A DNA stretch of 64,000 bases from the NCBI GenBank assembly GCA_016719945.1, contig JADJYE010000002.1, positions 434,001-498,000 of the forward strand, given 5' to 3'. A model generated the notes under the pieces. That model ran no database searches. It was given only the letters and a program-made list of their open reading frames with translations, and was not told the origin of the DNA. Made by a program: the position numbers and the translations under genes. Source of the stretch: Polyangiaceae bacterium (GTDB lineage Bacteria; Myxococcota_A; Polyangia; Polyangiales; Polyangiaceae). Numbering within the stretch: position 1 is the stretch's first letter; each line of letters begins with the position of its first letter. Shown here in pieces: positions 1 through 8,511 of the stretch.

Positions 1-1020
1 AGGGCGGCGCTGCTGCCGGTCATCCGCTTCCCCAACTTCAGCGATCGCACGGGTGACATCCCCGCCGAGAAGTTCTTCGTGCGCACCGGCAACCAGAAGA
101 AGAACGGCAAGCTCGAGACGGTGCTGCTCACCGACGTGCTCAAGGACGTAAAGTCGTTCGTCTCCGATCCGAAGAGCGTGAAGGGCTCGGGCAACCTGCT
201 CGCCAAGCGCGACACGCACTTCCTGGTGAGCGCTCAGGCCGTGTTCCTGCCCGTCCCGAAGAAGGGGCACGCCGAGTTCACGCCGGTGCTCTTCAACTAC
301 CAGTCCTTCAAGGGCTCGCCCGCCGTCGCGACCATCCTGGTCACGCGGCAGGGCACGAGCATGACGGTGATCGAGAACGACGGCTCGGAGTCGTCGCCGA
401 TCGCGGCGAACGGTCAAGAGCTCTACTTCAACAAGGGCGGCGAGCGCGCGCCGTTCACCGCAGAGCGCCGCACCGACGTCGTGCAGCGCATCGAGGCCCA
501 GGGCGGCCCGAAGACCGAGGACGATCGCAGCGCGATCGCCAAGGGCGCGGACACGCTGTTCATCATCCAGGTGCCGCTCAAGCAGAAGCAGATCGCGCGC
601 GGCGACGGCCCCGGCTGGGGCGGCGGCGTCGCGCTCGGCGGCGCGATGCCGCCGCCTCAGGCAGCGCCCGCGGCGCCGATGGCCACCGCAGACTCGGCGG
701 AGTCGTCCAAGAAGAGCGCCGCGAAGGAGAAGAGCGACGTCGAGCAGGCGGTCCTCGGCCACGGCAAGGTGGAGGGGAAGTTCTTCGAGGGCCGCAACCT
801 GCAGTTCGAGCGCGACGATCGCTTCCCGATCCGCGTGACCGTGCAGTTCTACAAGGCGACCTCGAACGGGGTGGTGGAGGACAGCGATCTCGACGCGATC
901 ACCCGCGCGGTCGGCAACGTGTACGAGCACGCCGACTTCGTCGGCTCCCTCGTGATGCCGGAGGACGACGCGAAGCGCCCGACGGCCTGGCAGAAGATGC
1001 CCAACTGGTTCGGTCTGTGA
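1..1020 (+). CDS. Hypothetical protein, 5'-truncated by the window edge
   Basis: The frame is open from the first base, so the start codon lies upstream; 339 residues are visible. I do not recognise a family. The visible part has a mixed alpha/beta-looking body of about 200 residues, a low-complexity Gly/Pro/Ala/Ser/Lys linker at roughly residues 200-245, and a C-terminal segment of about 90 residues ending in MPNWFGL. No membrane segment or signal peptide is seen, but the N-terminus is missing. The TGA overlaps the GTG start of the HIT gene by four bases (GTGA), so the two are probably translationally coupled. Codon use looks normal for the region. Coding status is secure; function is unknown. 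Confidence 0.8.
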   Translation, partial: RAALLPVIRFPNFSDRTGDIPAEKFFVRTGNQKKNGKLETVLLTDVLKDVKSFVSDPKSVKGSGNLLAKRDTHFLVSAQAVFLPVPKKGHAEFTPVLFNYQSFKGSPAVATILVTRQGTSMTVIENDGSESSPIAANGQELYFNKGGERAPFTAERRTDVVQRIEAQGGPKTEDDRSAIAKGADTLFIIQVPLKQKQIARGDGPGWGGGVALGGAMPPPQAAPAAPMATADSAESSKKSAAKEKSDVEQAVLGHGKVEGKFFEGRNLQFERDDRFPIRVTVQFYKATSNGVVEDSDLDAITRAVGNVYEHADFVGSLVMPEDDAKRPTAWQKMPNWFGL

Positions 1021-1460
1021 CCTCGGCGGCCCGCGCCTGCCTGTTCTGCGCGATCGTTCGCGGCGACTCCGCCGCGGCGATCGTCGGACGAGGCGGCGCG
1101 GGCGACAGCGCGTGGACGGCCTTCCTGGACATCGCGCCGCTCTTTCAAGGGCACGTGCTCGTCGTCCCCGACGCGCACCGAGAGACGCTGCTCGACCTGT
1201 CACCCGCCGAGAACGCCGCGCTGTTCGCGGCCGCCCAGCGGGTCGCGCAGGCGGTCACGGCGGCGGCCGGCGCGCAGGGGACGTTCGTCGCCATGAACAA
1301 CAAGGTGAGCCAGAGCGTCCCGCACCTGCACGTCCACGTGGTGCCGCGTACCAAGGGGGACGGGCTCAAGGGCTTCTTCTGGCCCCGGAAGAAATACGCC
1401 AGCGCGGACGAGCTCGAGGCGGTCCGGGCGGCGATCGCCGCGAAGCTCGACGCGAGCTAG
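1017..1460 (+). CDS. HIT family protein (nucleotide hydrolase/transferase)
   Basis: A 147-residue histidine-triad protein. The HIT motif is visible as PHLHVHVVP near residues 101-109, matching His-x-His-x-His-x-x, and the N-terminal CLFCAIVRGD segment is typical of bacterial HIT proteins. Members act on nucleoside phosphoramidates or dinucleotides, with the middle His of the triad as nucleophile, in the cytoplasm. GTG at 1017 is chosen as start because it overlaps the upstream stop as GTGA and leaves a full-length family protein. The substrate cannot be told from sequence. The neighbour upstream is an unknown protein, so context does not help. Confidence 0.9.
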   Translation: MTSAARACLFCAIVRGDSAAAIVGRGGAGDSAWTAFLDIAPLFQGHVLVVPDAHRETLLDLSPAENAALFAAAQRVAQAVTAAAGAQGTFVAMNNKVSQSVPHLHVHVVPRTKGDGLKGFFWPRKKYASADELEAVRAAIAAKLDAS

Positions 1461-1494
1461 CTAGCCGTCGGCTGCGCTTCAGGGGCAGCTCAGC

Positions 1495-1875
1495 TCAGCA
1501 GTACGGCCAGAGCGGGCAGCTCTTGGCGGTCTTGCCGGCGAGATCTTCAGCGGCGGGGCCGAGCGCGTCTTCTCCGGCCTCGGGGACCTCGTCGAGGAAC
1601 TTCTTCAAGTTCCCCTTCGCGAGCTCGAACGACTCCGGGGTGAAGCCTTGGTCTCGGCTCATGCGTGAGACGCCCCCGTCGATCACCTTGTCGAGCGCGG
1701 CCCTCGCCCGCTCCGAAGGCTGATACGTCGCGTCCACGGTGGACCACATCATGGCCTTGGCCCCATCCGCGTCGCACGCGTAGCTCAGGCACTCGCCCGA
1801 GGGGCCCTTCGCGCCGGTGCACGAGGCGGTCAGGAGCAGGCCAGTCGCGGCGATCACACCTACGTGGAGCTTCAT
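1495..1875 (-). CDS. Small putative lipoprotein
   Basis: A 126-residue protein with a signal peptide ending in a lipobox (LLTASC, Cys19), so it is predicted to be lipid-anchored in the envelope. The mature part has two further Cys early (around CLSYAC) and two at the C-terminus (CPLWPYC), which could form disulfides. I recognise no domain. It lies just downstream of the SprT-like gene on the same strand, with only a few bases between, so the two may be co-transcribed, although a periplasmic lipoprotein and a cytoplasmic protease-like protein have no obvious joint role. Its 3' end faces the HIT gene. Confidence 0.7.
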   Translation of the reverse strand: MKLHVGVIAATGLLLTASCTGAKGPSGECLSYACDADGAKAMMWSTVDATYQPSERARAALDKVIDGGVSRMSRDQGFTPESFELAKGNLKKFLDEVPEAGEDALGPAAEDLAGKTAKSCPLWPYC

Positions 1876-1879
1876 GTCG

Positions 1880-2998
1880 TCACCTCCCTAAGAGCTTCGG
1901 TCCGGCGGCGCTGGGGCCGCTCGAGATGGGTCTGTGCAAGACGAGACGCTCGCCCGCGGCGCGCCCGTGCGCGTGGGCGTCGTTGCGCGCCGCCCCGCCA
2001 TAGCGGACGGTCACCACGTGAGGGTGGCGCTGCTTGTAGAAGCGCTTGAGCTGCGCGTCTCCGAGCCACACGAGGCCCTCCTTTTGTTGAGCCTTCTTCT
2101 CGGCCTCGAGCTTCGCGAAGAAGCCCGACATCACCCCCGCGAGGAACGTGCGGCGGTCGCGGTTCGAGCGGGTGCCGCTCGCGCGCTTGTGCTCGAGCCA
2201 CGCGCGGTCCGCGGCGTGCTGCAGGAACGAGTGGACGTACGAGGCCATCTCCAGGTTCTGCAGGGTGCCGCAGACCTCGAGCACGCTGCCACGCTTCTGC
2301 TCGAGGGGGCGGTACACCGGCACCCAGATCACCTCGACGAAGAAGTGCTGGCCGAGGATGGTCGCGAGCATGCGCTCCGACTCGGTCACGCGGCCCGTCG
2401 GCCTGCCGAGCACGCGGTACGAGTAGGCCGGCCGCGGCCCGCGCCCCTCGGAGGCGGCGCGCTCGAGGTTGTACTTGAGCATCAGCCGCTGGGCGGCGCG
2501 CATCGCCGCCTCCGCCTCGTGCTCGCTCGGGCTCTCTGCCAGCGCCAGCAGCCGCGCGATGCGCTCGAGGACGCGCTCCTCCTCTGCGGTGCGCGTGGCC
2601 TCGGGCGTCGGCAGCCCGGCGGCGCGCGCGTCGATCGCCAGCCGCTCGCAGACCTCGCGGAACGTCTGGCCGTGCGCGGTCTCGTCCTCCACCTTGAGGT
2701 GCTCGAACACGTATTGGTGGGCCATCTCGTGGCGCAGCACCTCGACCAGCGAGCTCCACGGCTGGCTCACGGCCATCTCTCGCGAGAGCTCGAGCGTGCG
2801 CGTCTCCGCGAGGAAGCGGCCCAGGCGCGAGGAGGCGTCGGCCAGAACCAAGGTCGGAGGCCGCAAGACTCCACGAAAATGGCAGTCGTTGAGCCGGTGC
2901 CACTCACGCCGCGCCTCGCGGAGCAGCGCCGCCTCGAGCTCGGCGGAGAGCCTCGCCCGAGCGTCGGATCCGTCCCCATCGGCGGCGTTCATCGGCAC
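1880..2998 (-). CDS. SprT-like metalloprotease-fold protein with DUF2786 domain
   Basis: A 372-residue protein. Residues about 25-130 form an SprT-like domain with the zinc motif HEMAH at 90-94, preceded by a conserved basic helix region. Residues about 135-175 look like the DUF2786 helical domain (ERIARLLALAESP and AMRAAQRLMLKYNLE). The rest, to about 340, is the usual C-terminal extension of DUF2786 proteins, followed by a disordered tail. Eukaryotic SprT/Spartan proteins cleave DNA-protein crosslinks, but bacterial members with this layout are uncharacterised, so the protease role is family inference. The ATG at 2998 gives the full domain. The gene is divergent from the sulfatase-like pair at 3094. 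Confidence 0.85.
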   Translation of the reverse strand: MPMNAADGDGSDARARLSAELEAALLREARREWHRLNDCHFRGVLRPPTLVLADASSRLGRFLAETRTLELSREMAVSQPWSSLVEVLRHEMAHQYVFEHLKVEDETAHGQTFREVCERLAIDARAAGLPTPEATRTAEEERVLERIARLLALAESPSEHEAEAAMRAAQRLMLKYNLERAASEGRGPRPAYSYRVLGRPTGRVTESERMLATILGQHFFVEVIWVPVYRPLEQKRGSVLEVCGTLQNLEMASYVHSFLQHAADRAWLEHKRASGTRSNRDRRTFLAGVMSGFFAKLEAEKKAQQKEGLVWLGDAQLKRFYKQRHPHVVTVRYGGAARNDAHAHGRAAGERLVLHRPISSGPSAAGPKLLGR

Positions 2999-3093
2999 AC
3001 TCTTTTGTCAAAGTTGCGTCGCGCTGGCGACTTCTTTCGGCGCGGCGCACGATCTATGACATCGAGCCTCGGACGGGCTCGCCCGTCGCTCCC

Positions 3094-5010
3094 ATGCCGC
3101 CCCCTCTCGGAACCGAAGCCGCGCGCTCGCCGCGCCCCAAGCTGGCCCTGCGGCTGCGAGGGCTGGTGCGGCTGCGCCGGCGGTTCGGCTGGCTGCTCGC
3201 GCTCGCGCCGGTGCTGACGGTGGTGGGCTTCGATCTCGCGACCCGTGGCGAGCGCCTCGTCGCGCTCCCCGCGAAGTACCTCGGCTCCTACTCCCTCGCG
3301 ATCGTGGAGAGCGCGATCCTGTGGGCCTCGCTCATGATCGCGGCGAGCGCGCGGCGGGGGGTGTCCCGCTTCGTCGCCGGCGCCCTCTTCGTCCTCCTGT
3401 TCACGGCGGCGATCGGCGGGCAGCTCTACTTCTACAGCCAATATTCGACCTACCTGAACCTCGACGCGACCCTGTTCGGCACGTCCTTCGCGGGCAGCGT
3501 CTTCGGGCAGCTCAGCGCCGACGGCCCCAACTTCCTGTGGAACGTCGGGCCCGCGTTCGTCATCGCCATCGTGCTCGCCTTCTCAGCGGCGAAGCTGCTG
3601 CGCCCGCGCCGGCGCACGCTGCGGGTCGCGCGCGTGTTCGCCCCGGTCGCGCTGGTCGCCGTCTTCCTCATCCCCGTGTCGTATCGCAGCGTGCAGGCGT
3701 CGACCCCCGACGTGATCTACTTCCACGCGCTCGGCGGGCTCATCAAGGAGCTCACCGGCGTGCGCTCGACCGCCCAGATCCGACCGGGCCTGCGCAGCTG
3801 CCCCGCGATGCCGACGCTCTCGCCGCGCCCCCCCACGCAGCGCAACGTCATCCTCCTGCTGACCGAGAGCGTGCGCGCCGACACGCACTGCTCGGCCTTC
3901 GAAGCGTCGTGCCCGAACGCCCCGCGCACGAACGCCGCGGTCCCCGATCGGCTGCCGCTGCTGCAGCTGCGCTCGAACTCCACGACGACCGCGATCCAGC
4001 TGGCCGTGATGTGGTCCGGGCTCGAGCCGGTGGAGAGCCGCGAGCGTCTGCACTCGGTGCCGCTCTTGTTCGACTACGCGCACGCCGCGGGCATGCACAC
4101 CGCCTACTGGACCAGCCACCACATGATGTTCGCGAACTCCAGGCTCTGGGTTCAGGACCTCCCCACCCGCTTCCAGTGCGGCGCGACCGACCTCGAGCCC
4201 ACGGCGGACATCGACGTCGGCGGAGACGACGCGCTGCTCGTCGAGCGCGCGCTGTCGGAGCTGCCGAAGCTCGAGGAGCCGTTCTTCGCCGTCGTGCACG
4301 TCGGCAACACGCACGTCCCCTACAAGGTCGACCCCGCCGACTCGCCCTTCCAGCCCTCGTTCGCGTCCAAGGCCCCGGAGGACAACGAGGCCTACCGCAA
4401 CTTCTACAAGAACGCCGTACACCTGCAGGACAAGGCGATCGGTCGCTTCCTCGAGGAGATCGGCAAGACGAGCTACGGCGCGCGGACGGTCGTGCTGTTC
4501 ACGTCCGATCACGGCGAGGCCTTCCGCGAGCACGACCAGCTCGGCCACACCGGCTCGCTGTACGAGGAGGAGCTGCACGTCCCCGGGTGGGTCCACGCGC
4601 CGCCTGGGGTGCTCACCGAGGCCGAGCGCCACAACCTCGCGGCGCGCCGCGAGCTGCCCACCTTCCACACCGACGTGACCCCGACCGTCTTGGATCTCCT
4701 CGGCCTGTGGGACGACCCCGAGCTCGAGCCCTTCAAGCTCGGCATCGTCGGTCAGAGCTGGATACGGCCCCCCGAGCCGCCGATCCCGCTGGCGTTGACC
4801 AACTGCAGCGGCGTCTGGGGCTGCGCGTTCCGCAACTGGGGCGTGATGCGCGGCTTCCTGAAGCTCCACGCCCGAGAGTGGGACTCGAAGTGGAGATGTT
4901 TCGACGTCCGCACCGATCCGCTAGAGAAGAACGATCTCGGGCCCGAGGGCTGCGGGGATCTCGTGAAGATCGCAGAGCGCGTACATGACGGCTTCCCCGG
5001 CGGAAATTGA
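3094..5010 (+). CDS. Membrane sulfatase-fold (LtaS/EptA-like) transferase, copy 1
   Basis: A 638-residue protein with an N-terminal block of about five membrane segments (residues ~30-210) followed by an extracytoplasmic alkaline-phosphatase-superfamily domain. Metal and catalytic landmarks are LLLTESVRAD (~255), a Thr-rich stretch SNSTTTAIQLA that probably supplies the nucleophile, TSDHGEAF (~475) and the following GHTG. This layout is that of phosphoglycerol and phosphoethanolamine transferases, which move a head group from a phospholipid to an envelope polymer. The acceptor here is unknown. The next gene is a close paralogue that starts inside this one (26-base overlap), so they form a tandem, translationally coupled pair. 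Confidence 0.8.
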   Translation: MPPPLGTEAARSPRPKLALRLRGLVRLRRRFGWLLALAPVLTVVGFDLATRGERLVALPAKYLGSYSLAIVESAILWASLMIAASARRGVSRFVAGALFVLLFTAAIGGQLYFYSQYSTYLNLDATLFGTSFAGSVFGQLSADGPNFLWNVGPAFVIAIVLAFSAAKLLRPRRRTLRVARVFAPVALVAVFLIPVSYRSVQASTPDVIYFHALGGLIKELTGVRSTAQIRPGLRSCPAMPTLSPRPPTQRNVILLLTESVRADTHCSAFEASCPNAPRTNAAVPDRLPLLQLRSNSTTTAIQLAVMWSGLEPVESRERLHSVPLLFDYAHAAGMHTAYWTSHHMMFANSRLWVQDLPTRFQCGATDLEPTADIDVGGDDALLVERALSELPKLEEPFFAVVHVGNTHVPYKVDPADSPFQPSFASKAPEDNEAYRNFYKNAVHLQDKAIGRFLEEIGKTSYGARTVVLFTSDHGEAFREHDQLGHTGSLYEEELHVPGWVHAPPGVLTEAERHNLAARRELPTFHTDVTPTVLDLLGLWDDPELEPFKLGIVGQSWIRPPEPPIPLALTNCSGVWGCAFRNWGVMRGFLKLHAREWDSKWRCFDVRTDPLEKNDLGPEGCGDLVKIAERVHDGFPGGN

Positions 5011-6964
5011 GCCCAAGTCCGAGACCCAGACAGCCCCGACCGCCGCCGACCTGCCCATGCGGCGCTCGTCGCTGGCGCGCGCGCTCCGCGTCGTGGCCAG
5101 CTGGGCCATCCCGCTCGCGCTGCCGACGACGTGGGTCCTCTATGGCGAGCTCGTCCGCCGCGGCCGTCACGTCGCGGCGCTGCCGCTGCACTACCAGAAG
5201 GCGTTCTGGGGCGGCATCGTGCAGAGCTTCGTGTTCTGGGGCGTGCTCTTGTACGCCGCCTCCCGCCGAGACAGCTGGCTCTCCGGGCTGTGCGCCGGTC
5301 TGTTCCTCGCGCTCTTCGTCGTCATCATGGGCACGGAGGGCGCGTTCTTCGCCGTGTGGAACACGTACCTCGGCGTGCACGGGCAGATCCATTCGAAGAA
5401 CGTCGTGCAGGCGATGGTCGGCACGCTGCCCCTCGGGCGTGGGCTGGTGATGTTTCACTTCGCCGCCGCCTTCGCCGCGGCGTCGATCATGCTGGTCACG
5501 GCGCGCGCCGCGGTGCGCCCCGGGAAGTGGACGCACAGGTTCTCCCTGCTGCTCGTCCCCGGCGTGCTCTATGGCGTGACGCTCATCCCCACGAGCTATC
5601 AGGGCTACCAGGCCTCTCCGCCGGACGCGCTCTACATCCACGGACTGAAGGCGTTGGTCGACGAGCTGCGAGACCTCACCAACGAATCGCCGGATCTGCG
5701 CGTCCAGCGGCGCCGGCCGCAGCCGGTCCCGAAGCTCACGTCGAAGCCCGAGCGCGAGCGCAACGTGCTGCTCATCCTCCAGGAGAGCCAGCGCGGCGAC
5801 GTCGTGTGCATCGACCCCGATCGCCGGTGTGACAAGGCCACGCCGTACACGAACGCGGTGGTGCCGAACCGCCTGCCCCTGCTCCAGCTCCGCTCCAACG
5901 CGTCGACGACGGCGATCTCGATCTCGAACATCTGGTCCGGCGTTCCCCCGATGGAGACCCGGGAGCTGCTCCATAGCGTGCCGCTGCTGTGGGACTACGC
6001 TCACGCCGCCGGCTGGGACGGCGCCTACTGGACGAGCCAGAACCTGATGTTCGGCAACGCGAGGCAGTACATCCAAGATCTGCCGATCTCTCGGGGCTGC
6101 GTCGCCACCCACCTCGACATGATGGCCGACCTCGACTTCGGCGCGTACGACGAGCTCGTCACCGAGCGCGTGAAGGAGGAGTGGGGCGATCTCAAGGAGC
6201 CGTTCTTCGCCGTGGTGCACTACTCCAACGTGCACTACCCGTACGTCTACGACGAGGAGATGGCGCCCTTCCTGCCGAGCTCGATGGACAAGAGCGCGGA
6301 GCAGAACGCCGCCTTCTTCAACTACTACAAGAACGTCGTGCACCGGTCCGACCTCGCCGTGGCGGAGCTCATCCGCGCCGTGCGCGAGAGCGAGTCGGGC
6401 AAGCGGACCGTCATCTTGTACACGTCGGACCACGGCGAGTCGTTCCGGGAGCATTGGCAGATGGGCCACACCAGCGCGCTCTTCGACGAGGAGGTCCTGG
6501 TCCAGGGTTGGGTCGACGCTCCCCCTGGCACGCTCTCCCCGGAAGAGGAGAAGACCCTGCGCGGCGCGAAGAACGAGCTCGTGTGGCACCTCGATCTCGG
6601 CCCCACGATCCTCGATCTCATGGGGCTGTGGGACGAGCCCAAGATGGCGCCCTTCAAGGCGCGCATGATCGGCCACCCCATCACGCGCCCGGAGCGGACG
6701 CTCGAGCCGGTGCCGATGACGAACTGCACGTGGGTCTGGGAGTGCTCCTTCCGGAACTGGGGAATGATGCAGGGGTCGCTGAAGGTCGAGGCTCGCGAGT
6801 GGGACGGCACCTACCACTGCTTCGACGTGCTCTCCGATCCCGACGAGCAGGTCGATCTCGGCGAGCGTGGCTGCGCGCCGCTGCCCGATGTCGCGCGCGA
6901 GTTCTTCCCCGCGATGCCGAACGTGACGCCGCCGGGTCGCGTCCCGGTCGACTGGGGCAAGTGA
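4985..6964 (+). CDS. Membrane sulfatase-fold (LtaS/EptA-like) transferase, copy 2
   Basis: A 659-residue paralogue of the preceding gene with the same layout: cytoplasmic N-terminus, about five membrane segments, then the sulfatase-fold domain with LLILQESQRGD, the Thr/Ser-rich SNASTTAISI segment, YTSDHGESF and GHTS. The 'PNRLPLLQLRSN' region is almost identical between copies, showing recent or constrained duplication. ATG 4985 overlaps the first gene; a later ATG at 5058 would still keep all membrane segments, so the start is not certain. The two may form a heteromer or act on different acceptors. No polymer-synthesis genes are adjacent to identify the substrate. Confidence 0.8.
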   Translation: MTASPAEIEPKSETQTAPTAADLPMRRSSLARALRVVASWAIPLALPTTWVLYGELVRRGRHVAALPLHYQKAFWGGIVQSFVFWGVLLYAASRRDSWLSGLCAGLFLALFVVIMGTEGAFFAVWNTYLGVHGQIHSKNVVQAMVGTLPLGRGLVMFHFAAAFAAASIMLVTARAAVRPGKWTHRFSLLLVPGVLYGVTLIPTSYQGYQASPPDALYIHGLKALVDELRDLTNESPDLRVQRRRPQPVPKLTSKPERERNVLLILQESQRGDVVCIDPDRRCDKATPYTNAVVPNRLPLLQLRSNASTTAISISNIWSGVPPMETRELLHSVPLLWDYAHAAGWDGAYWTSQNLMFGNARQYIQDLPISRGCVATHLDMMADLDFGAYDELVTERVKEEWGDLKEPFFAVVHYSNVHYPYVYDEEMAPFLPSSMDKSAEQNAAFFNYYKNVVHRSDLAVAELIRAVRESESGKRTVILYTSDHGESFREHWQMGHTSALFDEEVLVQGWVDAPPGTLSPEEEKTLRGAKNELVWHLDLGPTILDLMGLWDEPKMAPFKARMIGHPITRPERTLEPVPMTNCTWVWECSFRNWGMMQGSLKVEAREWDGTYHCFDVLSDPDEQVDLGERGCAPLPDVAREFFPAMPNVTPPGRVPVDWGK

Positions 6965-6979
6965 CGCTCGCGCCGGCGA

Positions 6980-6994
6980 GTGACGGCACGTCAC
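6980..6994. promoter_or_regulatory. Inverted repeat upstream of tnaA
   Basis: GTGACG-GCA-CGTCAC forms a perfect 6-bp inverted repeat between the sulfatase-like pair and tnaA, 39 bases before the tnaA ATG. It could be a weak terminator for the upstream pair or an operator for tnaA. The spacing (GTGA-N7-TCAC) is one base off a CRP-type site. No U-tract follows. Confidence 0.35.
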
Positions 6995-7032
6995 GGGGGG
7001 GCGCCCGCTCTCCGATCTGCTAGCGAGCACGC

Positions 7033-8412
7033 ATGCAAGGCTTCCGAACGATCATCGAGCCCTTCCGCATCAAGTCCGTCGAGCCGCTGCGCCTGACGAC
7101 CAAGGAAGAGCGCGAAGAGCGCCTGCGCGCCGCGGGCTACAACTTGTTCGCGCTGCACTCCGAGGACGTCATGGTCGACCTGTTGACCGACTCGGGCACG
7201 GGGGCGATGTCGGCGGCGCAGTGGGCGGCGCTGCAGCGGGGGGACGAGAGCTACGCCGGCAGCCCCTCGTTTTATCGCTTCGAGGCGGCGGTGAAGGAGC
7301 TGTTCGAGCTCAAGCACGTGATCCCCACCCACCAAGGGCGCGCGGCCGAGAAGATCCTGTTCGGTGTCGCCGCGGGCCCCGGCAAGATCGTGCCCAACAA
7401 TACGCACTTCGACACCACGCGCGCGAACGTCGAAGCGACCGGCGCGAAGGCGGTCGACCTCGTCATCGCCGAGGGCAAGCAGCCGTCTGCGAGGCACCCC
7501 TTCAAGGGCAATATGGACCTCGCGCGCCTCGAGCGTGTCCTCTCTGACGAGGGGCGCGAGCGCGTCCCGCTGGTCATGGTCACGGTCACCAACAACTCGG
7601 GGGGCGGTCAGCCCGTCAGCCTCGAGAACCTGCGCGGCGTGCGCGAGATCTGCGATCGCCACGACGTGCCGCTGTTCCTCGACGCCTGCCGGTTCGCCGA
7701 GAACGCCTGGTTCATCCACGAGCGCGAGCCGGCCGAGGCCGGGAGACCGGTGAAGGACATCGTGCGCGAGATGGGCCGGCTCGTCGACGGGATGACCATG
7801 TCGGCCAAGAAGGACGGCCTCGCCAACATCGGCGGCTGGCTCGCGCTCGACGACGACGCGTGGGCGGAGCGCGCGCGGAACGTCCTGATCTTGACCGAGG
7901 GCTTCCCGACCTACGGTGGCCTCGCGGGGCGTGACCTCGACGCGATCGCCCAGGGGCTCACGGAGGTCGTGCGCCATGACTACCTGCGCTACCGCATCCG
8001 CTCGACGCAGTACCTCGGCGAGGCGATCGCCAAGCTCGGCGTGCCGATCGTCGAGCCGGTGGGCGGCCACGCCGTGTACCTCGACGCGCGGGCCATGCTG
8101 CCGCACGTCCCGCCGCTCGCGTACCCGGGGCAGGCGATCGCGACCGCGCTCTACCTCGAGGGCGGCGTGCGCGGCTGCGAGATCGGCACGGTGATGTTCG
8201 GCCTGGCGCCGGACGGCAGCGAGTCGCCCGCCGCGATGGATCTCGTGCGGCTCGCGATCCCGCGTCGGACCTACACGCAGAGCCACATCGACTTCGTCGT
8301 CGAGGTGGTCGAGCGGGTCGCGGCGGGCGCCAGCGAGCTCCGCGGTCTTCGCATCGTCGAGCAGCCCGCCGCCCTGAGGCACTTCTCGGCGAAGTTCGAG
8401 CCCCTGTCGTAG
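7033..8412 (+). CDS. tnaA: Tryptophanase (tryptophan indole-lyase)
   Basis: A 459-residue PLP enzyme that splits L-tryptophan to indole, pyruvate and ammonia in the cytoplasm. It aligns along its whole length with E. coli TnaA. The PLP lysine is in MSAKKDG (Lys260). Three positions that separate tryptophanase from tyrosine phenol-lyase are all of the tryptophanase type: Asp127 in HFDTTR (Thr in the phenol-lyase), CEIG rather than an Arg-containing form, and His450 in LRHFSAKF (Phe in the phenol-lyase). No tnaC-like leader peptide or tryptophan permease is visible, so the usual tna regulation seems absent. It is flanked by an inverted repeat upstream and a shared hairpin downstream, so it looks monocistronic. 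Confidence 0.93.
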   Translation: MQGFRTIIEPFRIKSVEPLRLTTKEEREERLRAAGYNLFALHSEDVMVDLLTDSGTGAMSAAQWAALQRGDESYAGSPSFYRFEAAVKELFELKHVIPTHQGRAAEKILFGVAAGPGKIVPNNTHFDTTRANVEATGAKAVDLVIAEGKQPSARHPFKGNMDLARLERVLSDEGRERVPLVMVTVTNNSGGGQPVSLENLRGVREICDRHDVPLFLDACRFAENAWFIHEREPAEAGRPVKDIVREMGRLVDGMTMSAKKDGLANIGGWLALDDDAWAERARNVLILTEGFPTYGGLAGRDLDAIAQGLTEVVRHDYLRYRIRSTQYLGEAIAKLGVPIVEPVGGHAVYLDARAMLPHVPPLAYPGQAIATALYLEGGVRGCEIGTVMFGLAPDGSESPAAMDLVRLAIPRRTYTQSHIDFVVEVVERVAAGASELRGLRIVEQPAALRHFSAKFEPLS

Positions 8413-8478
8413 CCGTTTGAGGAACCGCGTCGGCGTCACGCTGCTGGATGGGTTGGTGCTGCGCTTTCACCCCCCCAG

Positions 8479-8503
8479 GCCCCCCTCGCTGCGTGAGGGG
8501 GGC
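8479..8503. terminator. Bidirectional hairpin between convergent genes
   Basis: GCCCCCCTC at 8479-8487 pairs perfectly with GAGGGGGGC at 8495-8503 around a 7-base loop. It sits between the stop of tnaA and the stop of the convergent membrane-protein gene. There is no T-tract on either strand, so it is a strong stem but not a textbook intrinsic terminator. Confidence 0.55.
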
Positions 8504-8511
8504 GGCGCGTC

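Noticed and set aside
6980..6994. CRP binding site before tnaA
   Set aside because: The half-sites are seven, not six, bases apart, and the flanking bases do not fit.
7033..8412. Tyrosine phenol-lyase instead of tryptophanase
   Set aside because: The three discriminating positions (Asp127, the Ile in CEIG, His450) are of the tryptophanase type.
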